From NCBI GenBank assembly GCA_016192825.1, contig JACPTK010000123.1:62001-126000 (forward strand): a DNA stretch of 64,000 bases, written 5' to 3'. Positions 18,221 to 28,039 of the stretch are shown here, piece after piece. The notes beneath the pieces were generated by a model, which was not told the origin of the DNA, made no database searches, and saw only the letters and a program-made list of their open reading frames with translations. Origin of the DNA: Betaproteobacteria bacterium (lineage in GTDB: Bacteria > Pseudomonadota > Gammaproteobacteria > Burkholderiales > SG8-41). The stretch's first letter is position 1. Every line of letters begins with the position of its first letter. The position numbers were made by a program, and so were the translations under genes.

Positions 18221-19383
18221 CATGTTTTCAGTTTTTGCACAAGCCACTTGCCGGTGCGGCGCACGAGCTTGCGGTCGCACCCGTGCTCGCTGCGCGAGCC
18301 GGCGTGGCCCGGCAGGTCCACGACCACGACTTCGCACCGCGCGCGCAGCGCGTTGATGCTCCGCTGCAAGGCCGCGTCGCGCGGCGCATACGGCGCCAGG
18401 ATTCCCCGCTTCGGCGCGCCCTCGGGGCGCGCCGCGGCCAGCTCCCGCAGATCCATGCTGAATCCGGTCGCCGCACGGGCGCGGCCGAACGCCTTGCCCA
18501 CTTCGTCGTAGCGCCCGCCCAGCGCGAGCGCCGTCGGCGAGCCCTCGGCGTAAGCCGCGAACACCACGCCGCTGTGGTAACGGTAGCCCCGAAGCTCGGC
18601 GAGATCGAAACAGCGGATGCGCGCCACGTCGCGCAATTCCGCCGACAGCGCCCGCAGGCAGGCCAGCGCCGCCCGGATCTCGGGGTAGTCCGGCAGGCTC
18701 TTGTGCGCACGCTCGAGCACCTCGGGCCCGCCGTAAAGCCCCGGCAAGGCGGTCAATGCCTCGCGCGCGGCGCGGTCGAGACGACGCGTGAGCCCGCGCA
18801 GCGCCGGCAGGTCCTTCGCCTGCACGGCGCGGAACAGCTCCGATTCCGGCTCTCCGGCCGCGCGCGCCCGGGCAACCAGGCTGCGGAAGATGCCGACGTG
18901 GCCGATGTCCAGACAGGCGCCCTGTACGCGCGCAACCGCGAGCGCCTTCATCATGAGGCGCTGGATTTCGACGTCGCTCTCGATGCCGGCGTGCCCGTAG
19001 ATCTCGGCGCCAATCTGGAGCGGCTCGCGCGTGCGGTTCATTCCGGAAGGCAGCGTGTGCAATACGCTGCCCGTATAGCAGAGCCGCGTGACCCCCTTGC
19101 GGTTCAGCAGGTGCGCGTCGATGCGCGCGACCTGCGGCGTGATATCGGCGCGCACGCCGAGCAGGCGCCCCGACAGCCGGTCCACCAGCTTGAAGGTCTG
19201 CAAATCGAGGTCGTGCCCGGTCCCGGTCAGCAGCGACTCGACGTATTCCAGCAGCGGCGGCATCACCAGCTCGTAGCCGTGCACGCAGAAGAGGTCGAGA
19301 ATATCCCGCCGCAGCCGCTCGATGCGCGCGGCCTCGGGCGGGAGGATGTCCTCGATGTATTCGGGCAATACCCAGGTACGCAT
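18220..19383 (-). CDS. hisZ: ATP phosphoribosyltransferase regulatory subunit HisZ
   Basis: Class II histidyl-tRNA-synthetase-like protein without aminoacylation activity. It forms a complex with short-form HisG in histidine synthesis. 387 residues: start [18 protein letters not shown], motif-2-like region ([11 protein letters not shown]) and a C-terminal region with a degenerate motif 3 (GFSMDLREL). It lacks the full HisS anticodon-binding domain, and a genuine hisS exists at 26.6 kb. It sits between hflC/yjeT and purA as in other betaproteobacteria. The last codons run up to the word-repeat arm. Confidence 0.95.
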   Translation of the reverse strand: MRTWVLPEYIEDILPPEAARIERLRRDILDLFCVHGYELVMPPLLEYVESLLTGTGHDLDLQTFKLVDRLSGRLLGVRADITPQVARIDAHLLNRKGVTRLCYTGSVLHTLPSGMNRTREPLQIGAEIYGHAGIESDVEIQRLMMKALAVARVQGACLDIGHVGIFRSLVARARAAGEPESELFRAVQAKDLPALRGLTRRLDRAAREALTALPGLYGGPEVLERAHKSLPDYPEIRAALACLRALSAELRDVARIRCFDLAELRGYRYHSGVVFAAYAEGSPTALALGGRYDEVGKAFGRARAATGFSMDLRELAAARPEGAPKRGILAPYAPRDAALQRSINALRARCEVVVVDLPGHAGSRSEHGCDRKLVRRTGKWLVQKLKT

Positions 19384-19385
19384 TT

Positions 19386-19478
19386 CAGGAATCAGGATCG
19401 GGAATCAGGCATGCGGATTATAGTGGAGAATAGTCGTTCCCCACACTAAATCCTTGATCCTAAATGCTTGATCCCGAA
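19386..19478. repeat. Inverted heptamer word-repeat locus, yjeT-hisZ
   Basis: The left arm (about 19388-19416) has GGAATCA, GGATCGG, GAATCAG. The right arm (about 19449-19478) has ATCCTTG, ATCCTAA, ATGCTTG, ATCCCGA. The arms are complementary with mismatches, and the period is 7 in both. It fills the gap between hisZ and the small membrane protein gene. Confidence 0.85.
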
Positions 19479-19479
19479 G

Positions 19480-19668
19480 TCAGAGACGCGCGAGATAGAG
19501 CAGGAGCAGGCCGGCAAGCATCGACGTGAGCCCGATGAAGCGGATCTGCCCGTCGCTCATCTCGGTCAGGCGCCGGAAGGTTTCGCGCCACAGAGCGGGC
19601 AGCAGGAACGGCAGTATGCCCTCGATGATGAGCATCAGCGCGAACGCAGTAAGCAGGATGTTTCCCAT
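19480..19668 (-). CDS. DUF2065 (YjeT-like) small membrane protein
   Basis: 62 residues with start MGNILLTAFALMLIIEGILPFLLP. There are two hydrophobic helices (about 4-22 and 43-60) linked by the conserved segment WRETFRRLTEMSDGQIRFIGL. The family is often encoded after hflC; its role is unknown. The start is internal to a longer open frame; the upstream part overlaps hflC in the wrong frame and is not protein. Confidence 0.92.
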   Translation of the reverse strand: MGNILLTAFALMLIIEGILPFLLPALWRETFRRLTEMSDGQIRFIGLTSMLAGLLLLYLARL

Positions 19669-19699
19669 CGATCCGCCTACGAGCAAATCGGCGGGGCCC

Positions 19700-20578
19700 C
19701 TACTTCGCCGGTTTGCCGAGCGAGCGGAAATACTTGAAGAAGTCCGAATTGGGCTCGAGCACCAGCACGTCGTTGCGGCCCCGGAAGCTCGACTTGTAGG
19801 CCTCGAGGCTACGGTAGAACGCGTAGAACTCGGCGTCCTGCTGGTAGGCGCGCGAGTAGATCGCCGTCGCCTTGCCGTCACCTTCGCCTTTGATGCGCTG
19901 CGCTGCGCGATACGCCTCCGCGATGATCACTTCACGCTGCCGGTCCGCGTCCGCGCGGATCTTCTCCGATTCGGCGGCGCCGGTGGAGCGCAGCTCGTTC
20001 GCCACGCGCTTGCGCTCGGCCTCCATGCGGCGATAGACGTCCACGCTCACTTCCTGCGGCAGATCAACGCGCTTCAACCGCACGTCGAGCACTTCCACGC
20101 CGATCGTCTTCGCGTCTTCGTTCGCCTTGTCGCGCATCAGGTCCATGATCTTGTCGCGCTCGCCGGACACCACCTCGTGCACGGTGCGGTTGCCGAACTC
20201 CGCGCGCATGCCGTCGTTGATCGTTTGCAGCAGCCGCGTCTGCGCCAGCGATTCGTTGCCCTGTACGCTGACGTAGTACTGCCGCACGTCCGTGATGCGC
20301 CACTTCACGAAGAGATCCACCAGGACGTTCTTCTTCTCGGAGGTCAGAAAGCGCTCCGGCTCGGCGGTATCGATGGTCAGGATGCGGACGTCGAAATTGC
20401 GCACGTTGTCGAGCAGCGGCACCTTGAAATACAGACCCGGGTCTTTCTTGATGTTCACCACTTCGCCCAACCGGAACACGATCGCGTTCTGGCGCTGGTC
20501 CACGACGAACAGGGAGAGCGAGCCGACCACCAGCGCCACCAGCACGCTCACCAGCAGAATACCGAGATTGGCTTTCAT
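19700..20578 (-). CDS. hflC: FtsH modulator HflC
   Basis: SPFH/prohibitin-family inner-membrane protein. With HflK it forms a large periplasmic cage around the FtsH protease. 292 residues: one N-terminal membrane helix (about 5-25), then the band-7 domain and a coiled coil rich in Glu/Lys/Arg (AERKRVANELRSTGAAESEKIRADADRQ region). Its ATG overlaps the hflK stop by 4-nt ATGA, indicating coupled translation. Confidence 0.97.
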   Translation of the reverse strand: MKANLGILLVSVLVALVVGSLSLFVVDQRQNAIVFRLGEVVNIKKDPGLYFKVPLLDNVRNFDVRILTIDTAEPERFLTSEKKNVLVDLFVKWRITDVRQYYVSVQGNESLAQTRLLQTINDGMRAEFGNRTVHEVVSGERDKIMDLMRDKANEDAKTIGVEVLDVRLKRVDLPQEVSVDVYRRMEAERKRVANELRSTGAAESEKIRADADRQREVIIAEAYRAAQRIKGEGDGKATAIYSRAYQQDAEFYAFYRSLEAYKSSFRGRNDVLVLEPNSDFFKYFRSLGKPAK

Positions 20579-21741
20579 CAGCGCTGCTCCCGGTCACGCG
20601 AGCGGAACGCTTCGCGCGAGCGCGCCGTGGAGGGTTCCGGAGCCGGCACGGTTTCGGCGGGCCTGGCGGCGTCGGCCGGTCCGGTGCCCGTCGCCTGCAT
20701 GATCTTGTCGAGCGGCAGGTAAAGCAGGTTGTTGGCGCCCTTCTGGTCGATCAGCACCTTGGTGGTGTTGCTCAGGACCTGCTGCATCGCCTCGATGTAG
20801 AGCCGGTCGCGGGTGACCTGCGGCGCCTTGTTGTACTCGGTCACGACCTGGCGAAAGCGGGCGGCGTCACCTTCCGCCTGCTCGATCACGCGCTGGCGAT
20901 AACCCTCGGACTCCGCCTGCAGGCGCGCCGCCATGCCCTTCGCCTTGGGAACCACGTCGTTGGCGTAAGCCTGGCCCTCGTTCTTCTGGCGCTCGCGGTC
21001 CTGGCCCGCCTTGACCGCATCGTCAAAGGCCGCCTGCACCTGCTCCGGCGGCTGCGCGTTCTGCATCGTCACCTTGCTGATGTTGATTCCGGTGCCGTAG
21101 CGGTCGAGGATCACCTGCATCAGCTTGTGGGCGCGCGCCGCGACTTCCGCGCGCCCTTCGAAGATCACGAAGTCCATGCTGCTCTTGCCGACGATCTCGC
21201 GGATCGCGGATTCCGCCGCCTGCAGCACGGCGTCCTCGGGCCCGCGGTTGTTGAACAGGTAATCGGTTGGACTCTTCAGGATGTACTGGACCGCGAACTG
21301 CACGTCGATGATGTTCTCGTCGTCGGTGAGCATCAGGGACTCCTTCAACACCTTGCTCTTGACGTTATTGCGGTAGCCCACCTCCACGCTGCGCACGCCC
21401 GCCACGTTCACCACCTCGGCGGACTCGATCGGGTACGGCAGATGCCAGCGCGGCCCCGGCATGGTGGTCTCGACGTATTTGCCAAAGCGCAACACCAGGC
21501 CGCGCTGGCCTTCGTAGACGATGTAGAAGCCGCTCGCCAGCCACACCGCGAACACCAGGCCGACGAGGAGCCCCGCCCCACCGCCGACTTTCTTCGCGTC
21601 AGGGCCCTGGGGCTCGTCGCCGCCGCCGCCGCGGCGGCCGAACAAGCCCGCCAGCTTGCGATTCACGTCGCGCCAGATCTCGTCGAGGTCGGGTGGCCCC
21701 TGGTTGGGACGGCGCCCCCATTGCGGGTCATTCAGCGACAT
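20578..21741 (-). CDS. hflK: FtsH modulator HflK
   Basis: Partner of HflC. 387 residues from MSLNDPQWGRR, the conserved start; the longer open frame upstream is out of family. It has a Gly-rich cytoplasmic head (residues about 30-55), a membrane helix (GGGAGLLVGLVFAVWLASGFYIV), a band-7 domain and a coiled coil. The C-terminal tail (PAETVPAPEPSTARSRE) is variable in the family. The order hfq-hflX-hflK-hflC is conserved across proteobacteria. Confidence 0.97.
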   Translation of the reverse strand: MSLNDPQWGRRPNQGPPDLDEIWRDVNRKLAGLFGRRGGGGDEPQGPDAKKVGGGAGLLVGLVFAVWLASGFYIVYEGQRGLVLRFGKYVETTMPGPRWHLPYPIESAEVVNVAGVRSVEVGYRNNVKSKVLKESLMLTDDENIIDVQFAVQYILKSPTDYLFNNRGPEDAVLQAAESAIREIVGKSSMDFVIFEGRAEVAARAHKLMQVILDRYGTGINISKVTMQNAQPPEQVQAAFDDAVKAGQDRERQKNEGQAYANDVVPKAKGMAARLQAESEGYRQRVIEQAEGDAARFRQVVTEYNKAPQVTRDRLYIEAMQQVLSNTTKVLIDQKGANNLLYLPLDKIMQATGTGPADAARPAETVPAPEPSTARSREAFRSRDREQR

Positions 21742-21832
21742 CAGGACGCCGAGCAACCGCAGCGAGCGCTCCCTCAGATAGTCGCGGAAAGTCCTCATGG
21801 TGCCGATCATCTTGGATAATTTTGGATGCGTC

Positions 21833-22963
21833 CTATGCCGCGGCGGGGCTTTTGAGTTCCGCTGGTGCCGCCGCGGCGGCTGCGTACTCGTCGAGCGCCA
21901 GGCGGATGAAATCGATGCCCTGCCCCGATTGCGCGCTCGCCCAGATGCGGGAAATTCTACCATACTCCTCGCGCTCCACCCGCGCCGGGATGGGCGTGCG
22001 GTCGATCTTGTTCAGCACCAGCACCTGCGGAATCGCATCCGCGCCGATCTCGGTCAGGACCTGGTTCACCGCGGTGATCTGCGCCTCGCGATCGCCGCTG
22101 CTCGCGTCCACCACGTGCAGCAGCAGATCGGCATGAATGGTCTCCTCGAGCGTGGCGCGGAACGCAGCGACCAGGGTGTGGGGCAGCCGGCGGATGAATC
22201 CGACGGTATCCGAGAGCACGATGCCGGCGCCGGCGGCGGTGTGCACGCGCCGGGTGGTGGTATCGAGCGTCGCGAACAACTGATCCGCCGCATAGACGCC
22301 GGCACGGGTCATGCGGTTGAACAGCGTGGACTTGCCCGCGTTGGTATAACCCACGAGCGACACCGCCATGAGGTTCGCACGGCTGCGCGCGCGCCGCTGC
22401 ACCGCCCGCTGCGACCGGACCCTGGCCAGCTTTTCCCTGAGCACCTTGACCCGCTTGCCGAGCAGCCGCCGGTCGGTTTCGAGCTGGGTTTCACCGGGGC
22501 CCCGCAGCCCGATGCCGCCCTTCTGCCGCTCGAGGTGCGTCCATCCCCGGATCAGCCGGGTCGAGAGGTGCTCGAGCTGGGCGAGCTCGACCTGGAGCTT
22601 GCCCTCGTGGCTGCGGGCGCGCTGGGCGAAAATGTCGAGGATCAGGCTCACGCGGTCCACGACGCGGCAACCGAGGCTGCGCTCGAGGTTGCGTTCCTGG
22701 ACCGGCGAGAGCTCGTGATTGAAGATGGCCAGGCCCGCGCCGCTGGCGGCCAGAGCCTGCGCCACCTCCTGCACCTTGCCCTTGCCCGCGAAGAGCGCGG
22801 GGTCGGGACGGTCGCGACGGCCCCGCACCAAGGCGCGCGTCCTGAGGCCGGCGCTGGCGGCGAGCTGCTGGATTTCCTCCAGGCTCTCGGCATGGCCGGC
22901 CTCGCCGAAGTCAAGGCCGACCAGCACCACCTCCGTGCCGTTCGCGGGACGGTCAAACATCAA
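21833..22963 (-). CDS. hflX: Ribosome-associated GTPase HflX
   Basis: GTPase that binds the 50S subunit and splits stalled ribosomes under stress. 376 residues: an N-terminal domain (about 1-190) with the Gly-rich GKGKVQEV segment, then a G domain with G1 GYTNAGKSTLFN, G3 DTVGFIRRLP and G4 NKID. It starts 18 bp after hfq. A 91-bp gap without an obvious gene separates it from hflK. Confidence 0.97.
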   Translation of the reverse strand: MMFDRPANGTEVVLVGLDFGEAGHAESLEEIQQLAASAGLRTRALVRGRRDRPDPALFAGKGKVQEVAQALAASGAGLAIFNHELSPVQERNLERSLGCRVVDRVSLILDIFAQRARSHEGKLQVELAQLEHLSTRLIRGWTHLERQKGGIGLRGPGETQLETDRRLLGKRVKVLREKLARVRSQRAVQRRARSRANLMAVSLVGYTNAGKSTLFNRMTRAGVYAADQLFATLDTTTRRVHTAAGAGIVLSDTVGFIRRLPHTLVAAFRATLEETIHADLLLHVVDASSGDREAQITAVNQVLTEIGADAIPQVLVLNKIDRTPIPARVEREEYGRISRIWASAQSGQGIDFIRLALDEYAAAAAAPAELKSPAAA

Positions 22964-22981
22964 ACGGGGACGACGCGCAGC

Positions 22982-23221
22982 TCAACTGTCGGGACTTTGG
23001 TCGAGCGAGAGATTGACGGGGCGCGCCGGCACCACGGTCGAGATGGCGTGCTTGTAAACCATCTGGGTCACCGTGTTCTTCAGCAGCACCACGTACTGGT
23101 CAAAGGAATCGATCTGTCCCTGCAGCTTGATGCCGTTCACCAGGTAGATCGAAACCGGGATGTGTTCCTTGCGCAACGTGTTGAGAAACGGGTCTTGTAG
23201 CAGCTGCCCTTTGCCACTCAT
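22982..23221 (-). CDS. hfq: RNA chaperone Hfq
   Basis: Sm-like hexameric RNA chaperone for small-RNA regulation. 79 residues: Sm1 ([29 protein letters not shown]) and Sm2 containing YKHAIST, with a short polar C-terminal tail. It is placed between der and hflX, the normal context. A weak Shine-Dalgarno (GAGGC) precedes the ATG. Confidence 0.99.
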   Translation of the reverse strand: MSGKGQLLQDPFLNTLRKEHIPVSIYLVNGIKLQGQIDSFDQYVVLLKNTVTQMVYKHAISTVVPARPVNLSLDQSPDS

Positions 23222-23290
23222 ATCGGGCCTCGTGTTTATGGTTATTTAGAGAAAAGACTTTACTCGCTTTTATGCTGTCATGCCATAGGG

Positions 23291-24631
23291 TTACCGCCGG
23301 GCACCGGGCCGATCCACATAGGGATTTGCGCCGGAGCGGAACTCCACCCGCAGCGGGGTTCCCTGCAATTTGAAAGCGTCCCGGAAAAATCGTTCCAGAT
23401 AGCGGCGATAGGTCTCCGGCACGCGCTCCAGGGCGCTGCCGTGGACGATGATGCGGGGCGGGTTGACGCCGCCCTGGTGCGCGTAACGCAGCTTGGGACG
23501 GTTCAGCCCGGCACGGGGCGGCGGCTGCTGGGCGACTGCCGCAGCCAGCGCACGGCTTAACCGCGGAGTGGGCAGGCGTGCCATGGCCGCCGCGTAGGCC
23601 TCGTCCACCGACCGCATCATGGGCTTTAACCCCTGGCCCGTGAGCGCCGAGATGAAATGCAGCCGGGCGAACCCCAGGAAATCGAGCTTGCGAATGAGCG
23701 CGCGCTTCACGAGATCGCGCTCTTCCGCCGCCAGCCGCTCCCATTTGTTGACCGCGACCACCAGCGCGCGCCCTGCCTCGAGTATGAAGCCGGCGACATG
23801 CGCATCCTGCTCCGAGATGTCCTGGCGCGCGTCGAGCACCAGGATCGCGACGTTGGCGTGCTCGATCGCCTGCAGCGCCTTCATCACCGAGAACTTCTCG
23901 GGATCTTCCGAGACGCGCCCGCGGCGGCGCAGCCCTGCTGTATCGATGAGGGTATAGCGCCTCCCGGCGCGCTCGAATTCCACCTCGATCGAATCGCGCG
24001 TCGTGCCCGGCTGGTCGTACACGACCACGCGCTCCTCTCCGAGCAGCGCGTTGACCAGCGTCGACTTGCCGACGTTGGGCCGGCCGACGACGGCAATCCT
24101 GGGATGACGGTCCTCCGCCCGCGACGCTTCCTGCGACGCGGCAAACCCCGCCAACACGATCTCCATCAGGTCCGGGACGTGGTCGCCATGCTCGGCCGAA
24201 ACCGGCAGCGGGTCGCCAAGTCCGAGCGCGTGGAACTCCGCGCCCGCGATCGCCGGCGACATGCCCTCGGCCTTGTTGGCCACTAGGAAAATGCGGCGCC
24301 CGCTGCGGCGCAGTTCCTCGGCGATCGCGCGGTCCTGTGCCGCCAGCCCCGCGCGCGCGTCCACCACGAACAGGACCGCATCGGCCTCGTCCACCGCCTG
24401 GCGCGCCTGGCGCGCCATTTCGTGCAGGATGCCTTCCCGGGCCACCGGCTCGAAACCGCCGGTGTCCACCACCAGGTACGGCTTTCCGCCGACGCGGCCG
24501 CGCCCGTAGTTGCGGTCTCGCGTCAGCCCCGGCACGTTGGCGACAATCGCGTCGCGGCTGCGGGTGAGCCGGTTGAACAGCGTGGACTTGCCGACGTTGG
24601 GCCGGCCGACGATGGCAACGATCGGTAACAT
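23291..24631 (-). CDS. der: Ribosome assembly GTPase Der (EngA)
   Basis: Two-G-domain GTPase needed for 50S maturation. 446 residues: the first G1 [12 protein letters not shown] lies near residue 9, the second [12 protein letters not shown] near 187, and a KH-like domain at the C-terminus ([20 protein letters not shown]). It lies downstream of bamB with 66 bp between. Length and motifs are complete. Confidence 0.98.
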   Translation of the reverse strand: MLPIVAIVGRPNVGKSTLFNRLTRSRDAIVANVPGLTRDRNYGRGRVGGKPYLVVDTGGFEPVAREGILHEMARQARQAVDEADAVLFVVDARAGLAAQDRAIAEELRRSGRRIFLVANKAEGMSPAIAGAEFHALGLGDPLPVSAEHGDHVPDLMEIVLAGFAASQEASRAEDRHPRIAVVGRPNVGKSTLVNALLGEERVVVYDQPGTTRDSIEVEFERAGRRYTLIDTAGLRRRGRVSEDPEKFSVMKALQAIEHANVAILVLDARQDISEQDAHVAGFILEAGRALVVAVNKWERLAAEERDLVKRALIRKLDFLGFARLHFISALTGQGLKPMMRSVDEAYAAAMARLPTPRLSRALAAAVAQQPPPRAGLNRPKLRYAHQGGVNPPRIIVHGSALERVPETYRRYLERFFRDAFKLQGTPLRVEFRSGANPYVDRPGARR

Positions 24632-24697
24632 GCTTCAGGCACTTTCGAGTTTTCGCCCCGGCCTTGCTGGTGTCCCCGCCGCCGGCAATCTCGTGAC

Positions 24698-25849
24698 CTA
24701 TTGGATGGTGATGGCGAAAACTCCGCCGTTGCGGGTCTGCACCAGGAAGCTCGTCGTGTCGAGCGCCATGGGCGGCGCCGCAATGGCGCTGCCGTCGGTC
24801 GCGATGCGTGCCGCGAAAGCGCCGTCGTCGCGCGAGAGCAGATGCACGTAGCCTTCGAGATCGCCTACCGCCACGTAGCGCCCGATCGCCAGGGGCCCGC
24901 TGACCCTGCGCCCCGCAAGCTTGTCCTGCCGCCAGATGCTGGACCCGCTCGCCTTGTCGAACGCCAGCACCGCGTTCTTGTCATCGGTCACGTAAAGATA
25001 GCGCTCATCCACCGCCAGCCCCGCGATGCTGGACACGTCCCGCGTCCAGACCGGGCTGCCGCGCAAGGCGTCGAAACAAGCCACCCGGCCCTGGAAAGCC
25101 ACCGCGCACACCCGCTGACCGTCCACCACCGGCAGGCTGGTGATGTCGGCCACGCGCTCGAGCTCGGTGGCTCCGCGCGGCAGCGCCACCACCGCTTCCC
25201 AGCCGACCGCCCCGCTGGCCAGCGCGAGCCCTACGAGACGCCCGCCGGGAAAACCCACGAAAACCGCACCGCGCTCGACCACCAGTCCGGCATGCGTGCG
25301 CACCGACAGGGAAGGCGTCGAGCGCTGGTAGGTCCATTTCTGCTTCCCGCTGGCGGCATCCAGGCCGTAGACACGGCCGTCGCCGGCTCGCGCGACCACG
25401 ATGCCCTCCTGCGCTTCGGGGGGTGCCAGCACCTCGCCGGAGAGCTGCGCCTTCCACAGCGCCCTGCCGCTGCGGTCGAATGCGAGCACTTCGCCCCTGG
25501 CCGTGCCCACCAGCACCATGCCATTGCCCGCGCCAACGCCGCCCGAGACACGCTGCCCGGCCGAGAATCGCGCCACGGTTCCGCCGCTGGCGGCATCGAA
25601 TCCGCCAACCTCGCCCGCCGCGCCCACCGCGTAGACAACGCCGCCGGATCTCGCCGGAAAATAAACGTTCTTCTCCGCCGGCCCGACGCTGCCCTGCCAC
25701 ACAATCCTCAATGCGGCCCTGGGTTGGAAAGCGGTAAGTTCCGCCGGCTTTTGCGCCGGTTGGCTGCCGAAAACGCGGTCATAGGAGTCATAGACGGTCT
25801 GGCACCCGGCCAGCAACGCCACCGCCGCCAGCAAGACGCTCGATTTCAT
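24698..25849 (-). CDS. bamB: Outer-membrane assembly lipoprotein BamB
   Basis: Lipoprotein subunit of the BAM complex that inserts beta-barrel proteins, including probably the TpsB of this window. The start is set at MKSSVLLAAVALLAGC, giving a signal peptide and lipobox LAGC with Cys16. The body is a PQQ-type eight-blade propeller (repeats such as AFDRSGRALWKAQLSG, GLDAASGKQKWTYQ, CFDALRGSPVWTRD). 383 residues, normal. It overlaps nothing at this start and follows yfgM by about 30 bp. Confidence 0.96.
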   Translation of the reverse strand: MKSSVLLAAVALLAGCQTVYDSYDRVFGSQPAQKPAELTAFQPRAALRIVWQGSVGPAEKNVYFPARSGGVVYAVGAAGEVGGFDAASGGTVARFSAGQRVSGGVGAGNGMVLVGTARGEVLAFDRSGRALWKAQLSGEVLAPPEAQEGIVVARAGDGRVYGLDAASGKQKWTYQRSTPSLSVRTHAGLVVERGAVFVGFPGGRLVGLALASGAVGWEAVVALPRGATELERVADITSLPVVDGQRVCAVAFQGRVACFDALRGSPVWTRDVSSIAGLAVDERYLYVTDDKNAVLAFDKASGSSIWRQDKLAGRRVSGPLAIGRYVAVGDLEGYVHLLSRDDGAFAARIATDGSAIAAPPMALDTTSFLVQTRNGGVFAITIQ

Positions 25850-25881
25850 TCGCCACACCGCGCGATGTCCCGGTTGCGCTA

Positions 25882-26529
25882 TCACTTGGCCGCCGGAGCG
25901 GCCTCGCCCAGCGAGTCGAGCTTCAGCTGGACGGCGGCGCGGTAGGGGCTCCCCGCTTCGCTCTTGTCCAGCGCGAACTGATACGCGCCGCGCGCTTCCG
26001 CCTTCCTGCCCTGCGTGAGCAGGATGTCACCCCGCAGATCCGCATAGAGGCCGGCCATCGAGTCCACCGGTTTCGCCTCCGCGAGCTTCAGCGCCTCCGC
26101 GTAGTTCTTTTCGTCGAGCAGCACTCCGGCAAGCCGCAACCGCGCGATATCCCGGACCTCGGTCTCTTTCGCATTGTCCATCACCCATTGCAGCTGTGAT
26201 TTCGCCCCTCCCAGGTCTCCGGTGTCGAAGCCGGCCCGGGCCGCGCTGAGCGCGGCAAAGGCGCCGTAGGGCGTGGCACCGTACTTTCCGGTGATCTGGC
26301 CAGCGATGTCGCGCACCTTCTTGTGATCGCCGGCGCGCTCGGCCTGCTCAAGCTGCTCGTAGAGCACGACCGCCGTCAGCGCCCGGCTGTGCTGGTAGTA
26401 GCGCCAGCCCTGGAACGCCCCGAGGGAAAGCGCGCCGGCGGCGACGGCCGCCACGACCAAGTTACCGTGGTCCTTCCACCATGCCTTCAATACCGCGATT
26501 TGTTCCTGTTCTTCGAGATCGTATGCCAT
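25882..26529 (-). CDS. YfgM/TPR-21 family periplasmic chaperone-like protein
   Basis: Membrane-anchored TPR protein. In E. coli YfgM associates with SecYEG and PpiD. 215 residues starting MAYDLEEQEQIAVLKAWWKDHG: a short cytoplasmic head, one membrane helix (about 22-42), then a periplasmic TPR-like domain. The gene order hisS-yfgM-bamB-der is conserved. The start is internal to a longer frame whose extra part is word-repeat DNA. Confidence 0.93.
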   Translation of the reverse strand: MAYDLEEQEQIAVLKAWWKDHGNLVVAAVAAGALSLGAFQGWRYYQHSRALTAVVLYEQLEQAERAGDHKKVRDIAGQITGKYGATPYGAFAALSAARAGFDTGDLGGAKSQLQWVMDNAKETEVRDIARLRLAGVLLDEKNYAEALKLAEAKPVDSMAGLYADLRGDILLTQGRKAEARGAYQFALDKSEAGSPYRAAVQLKLDSLGEAAPAAK

Positions 26530-26543
26530 CTTTTCCCCAAATG

Positions 26544-26632
26544 CGTGAATCGTGATTGGTGAGTGGTGAGTAGAAAAACCACGGGTGTCGCGTTGGCATT
26601 TTCCACTCACTACTCACTATTCACTACTCACG
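26544..26632. repeat. Inverted heptamer word-repeat locus, hisS-yfgM
   Basis: The left arm (26544-26573) has GTGAATC, GTGATTG, GTGAGTG, GTGAGTA. The right arm (26604-26632) has TCACTAC, TCACTAT, TCACTAC. The right arm extends into hisS and supplies its last four codons and stop. Arms are nearly perfect complements with a roughly 30-bp centre. Confidence 0.95.
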
Positions 26633-27891
26633 CCTTTCTTCATCAGGTCGATCGCCTCGCCGATCGAGGCGCGGGCCTGCTGGCCGGCCTCGCGCAGCGG
26701 CTTCACGCTGACGACATTCGCCGCTGCCTCGTCGTCTCCCACGATGACCGCGAAGCGCGCGCCGCTCGCATCCGCCCGCCTCATCTGCGACTTGAAGCTG
26801 CCTCCTCCGCAATGCAGCAGCACGGAAAGCCCCCCGTCGCGCAGCCGTTCAGCCACGCGCGCGCCATAGCGCTCGGCCTCCGCGCCCTGTCGCACCAGAT
26901 AGACGTCGGGAACGCGCGGCACGGCACGCGCGTAGTCGCGAATCAGTGCCAGCAGCCGCTCGACACCGATGGCGAAGCCGCACGCGGGCGCTGGCTTCCC
27001 GCCGATCTGCTCGACCAGGCCGTCGTAGCGGCCGCCGGCGCAGACCGCGTTCTGGGCCCCGAGCCGGTCGCTCACCCATTCGTACACGGCGCCATTGTAA
27101 TAGTCGAGCCCGCGCACCAGCCGCGGATTGATGCGGAAGCCGACGCCGGCCTCGCGCAGCAACGCCTGCAGTTCCTCGAAGCTCTTCAGGGAGGATTCGT
27201 CGAGGTCGTCAACGAGCTTCGGCGCGCCCGCGATGATGCCGGCGAGCTCCGGGTTCTTGCTGTCGAGCACGCGCAGCGGATTGGTGCCGAGGCGCCGCTT
27301 CGAATCCGCGTCCAGCCTGGCCTCGTGGCGCTCGAGATACTTGACCAGCCGTTGCCGGTAGCGGGCGCGGCATTCCGCGTCCCCCAGGGTGTTGAGATCG
27401 AGCTCGACGCCGTCCAGCCCGAGGGCGCGCCACAGGCGGGCGCACATCACCAGATGCTCGGCATCGATGTCCGGCCCCGGAAAGCCAAGCGCCTCCACCC
27501 CGACCTGGTGGAACTGGCGATAACGCCCCTTCTGCGGCCGCTCGTGGCGGAACATGGGTCCCCAGTACCACAGCCGCTGCGGGCCGCCGTAGAGCAGATT
27601 GTGCTCGATCACCGCCCGCACGCAGGACGCCGTGCCCTCGGGACGCAGCGCCAGGTTCTCGCCGTTCAACTCGTCCACGAAAGTGTACATCTCCTTCTCG
27701 ACGATATCGGTCGCCGCGCCGATGGAACGCACGAACAGCTCGGTCCGCTCCAGGATCGGGGTGCGGAGGTTGCGGTAGCCGTAGACCCGCAGCCAGTCGC
27801 GCACGGTGTCCTCGAAAAACTCCCACGGGTGCGCCTGGTCCGGCAGGACGTCGTTCATCCCGCGAATCGCCTGTATCTGCTTGGTGGTCAT
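26617..27891 (-). CDS. hisS: Histidyl-tRNA synthetase
   Basis: Charges tRNA-His. 424 residues from [19 protein letters not shown], which matches the family start. Class II motif 2 ([20 protein letters not shown] region), histidine motifs [10 protein letters not shown] and AGGRYDGL, and the C-terminal anticodon-binding domain are intact. The last residues (GVSSE) are encoded by heptamer repeat sequence, so the natural C-terminus appears to have been rewritten by the adjacent repeat. It lies between ispG and yfgM. Confidence 0.97.
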   Translation of the reverse strand: MTTKQIQAIRGMNDVLPDQAHPWEFFEDTVRDWLRVYGYRNLRTPILERTELFVRSIGAATDIVEKEMYTFVDELNGENLALRPEGTASCVRAVIEHNLLYGGPQRLWYWGPMFRHERPQKGRYRQFHQVGVEALGFPGPDIDAEHLVMCARLWRALGLDGVELDLNTLGDAECRARYRQRLVKYLERHEARLDADSKRRLGTNPLRVLDSKNPELAGIIAGAPKLVDDLDESSLKSFEELQALLREAGVGFRINPRLVRGLDYYNGAVYEWVSDRLGAQNAVCAGGRYDGLVEQIGGKPAPACGFAIGVERLLALIRDYARAVPRVPDVYLVRQGAEAERYGARVAERLRDGGLSVLLHCGGGSFKSQMRRADASGARFAVIVGDDEAAANVVSVKPLREAGQQARASIGEAIDLMKKGVSSE

Positions 27892-27944
27892 TGCGATCGG
27901 GACGGGTGTCTTGATGGGCCGGGGTTCTTGTCGGGGAAAGGCAT

Positions 27945-28026
27945 GAATCGTGAGTCGTGATTCGTGAACTGGACCATCCGGAATCGCGTTTTTCGTCGAA
28001 TCACGACTCACGGCTCGCGAATCACG
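27945..28026. repeat. Inverted heptamer word-repeat locus, ispG-hisS
   Basis: The left arm (27945-27967) has ATCGTGA, GTCGTGA, TTCGTGA. The right arm (27998-28026) has TCACGAC, TCACGGC, TCGCGAA, TCACG. The period is 7 in both arms; the centre is about 30 bp. It sits in the gap before the hisS start. Confidence 0.95.
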
Positions 28027-28039
28027 CATTTTCGGGGAT

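Noticed and set aside
18220-19383. Second hisS gene
   Set aside because: It lacks full HisRS motif 3 and the anticodon domain and lies in the hisZ position; true hisS is at 26.6 kb.
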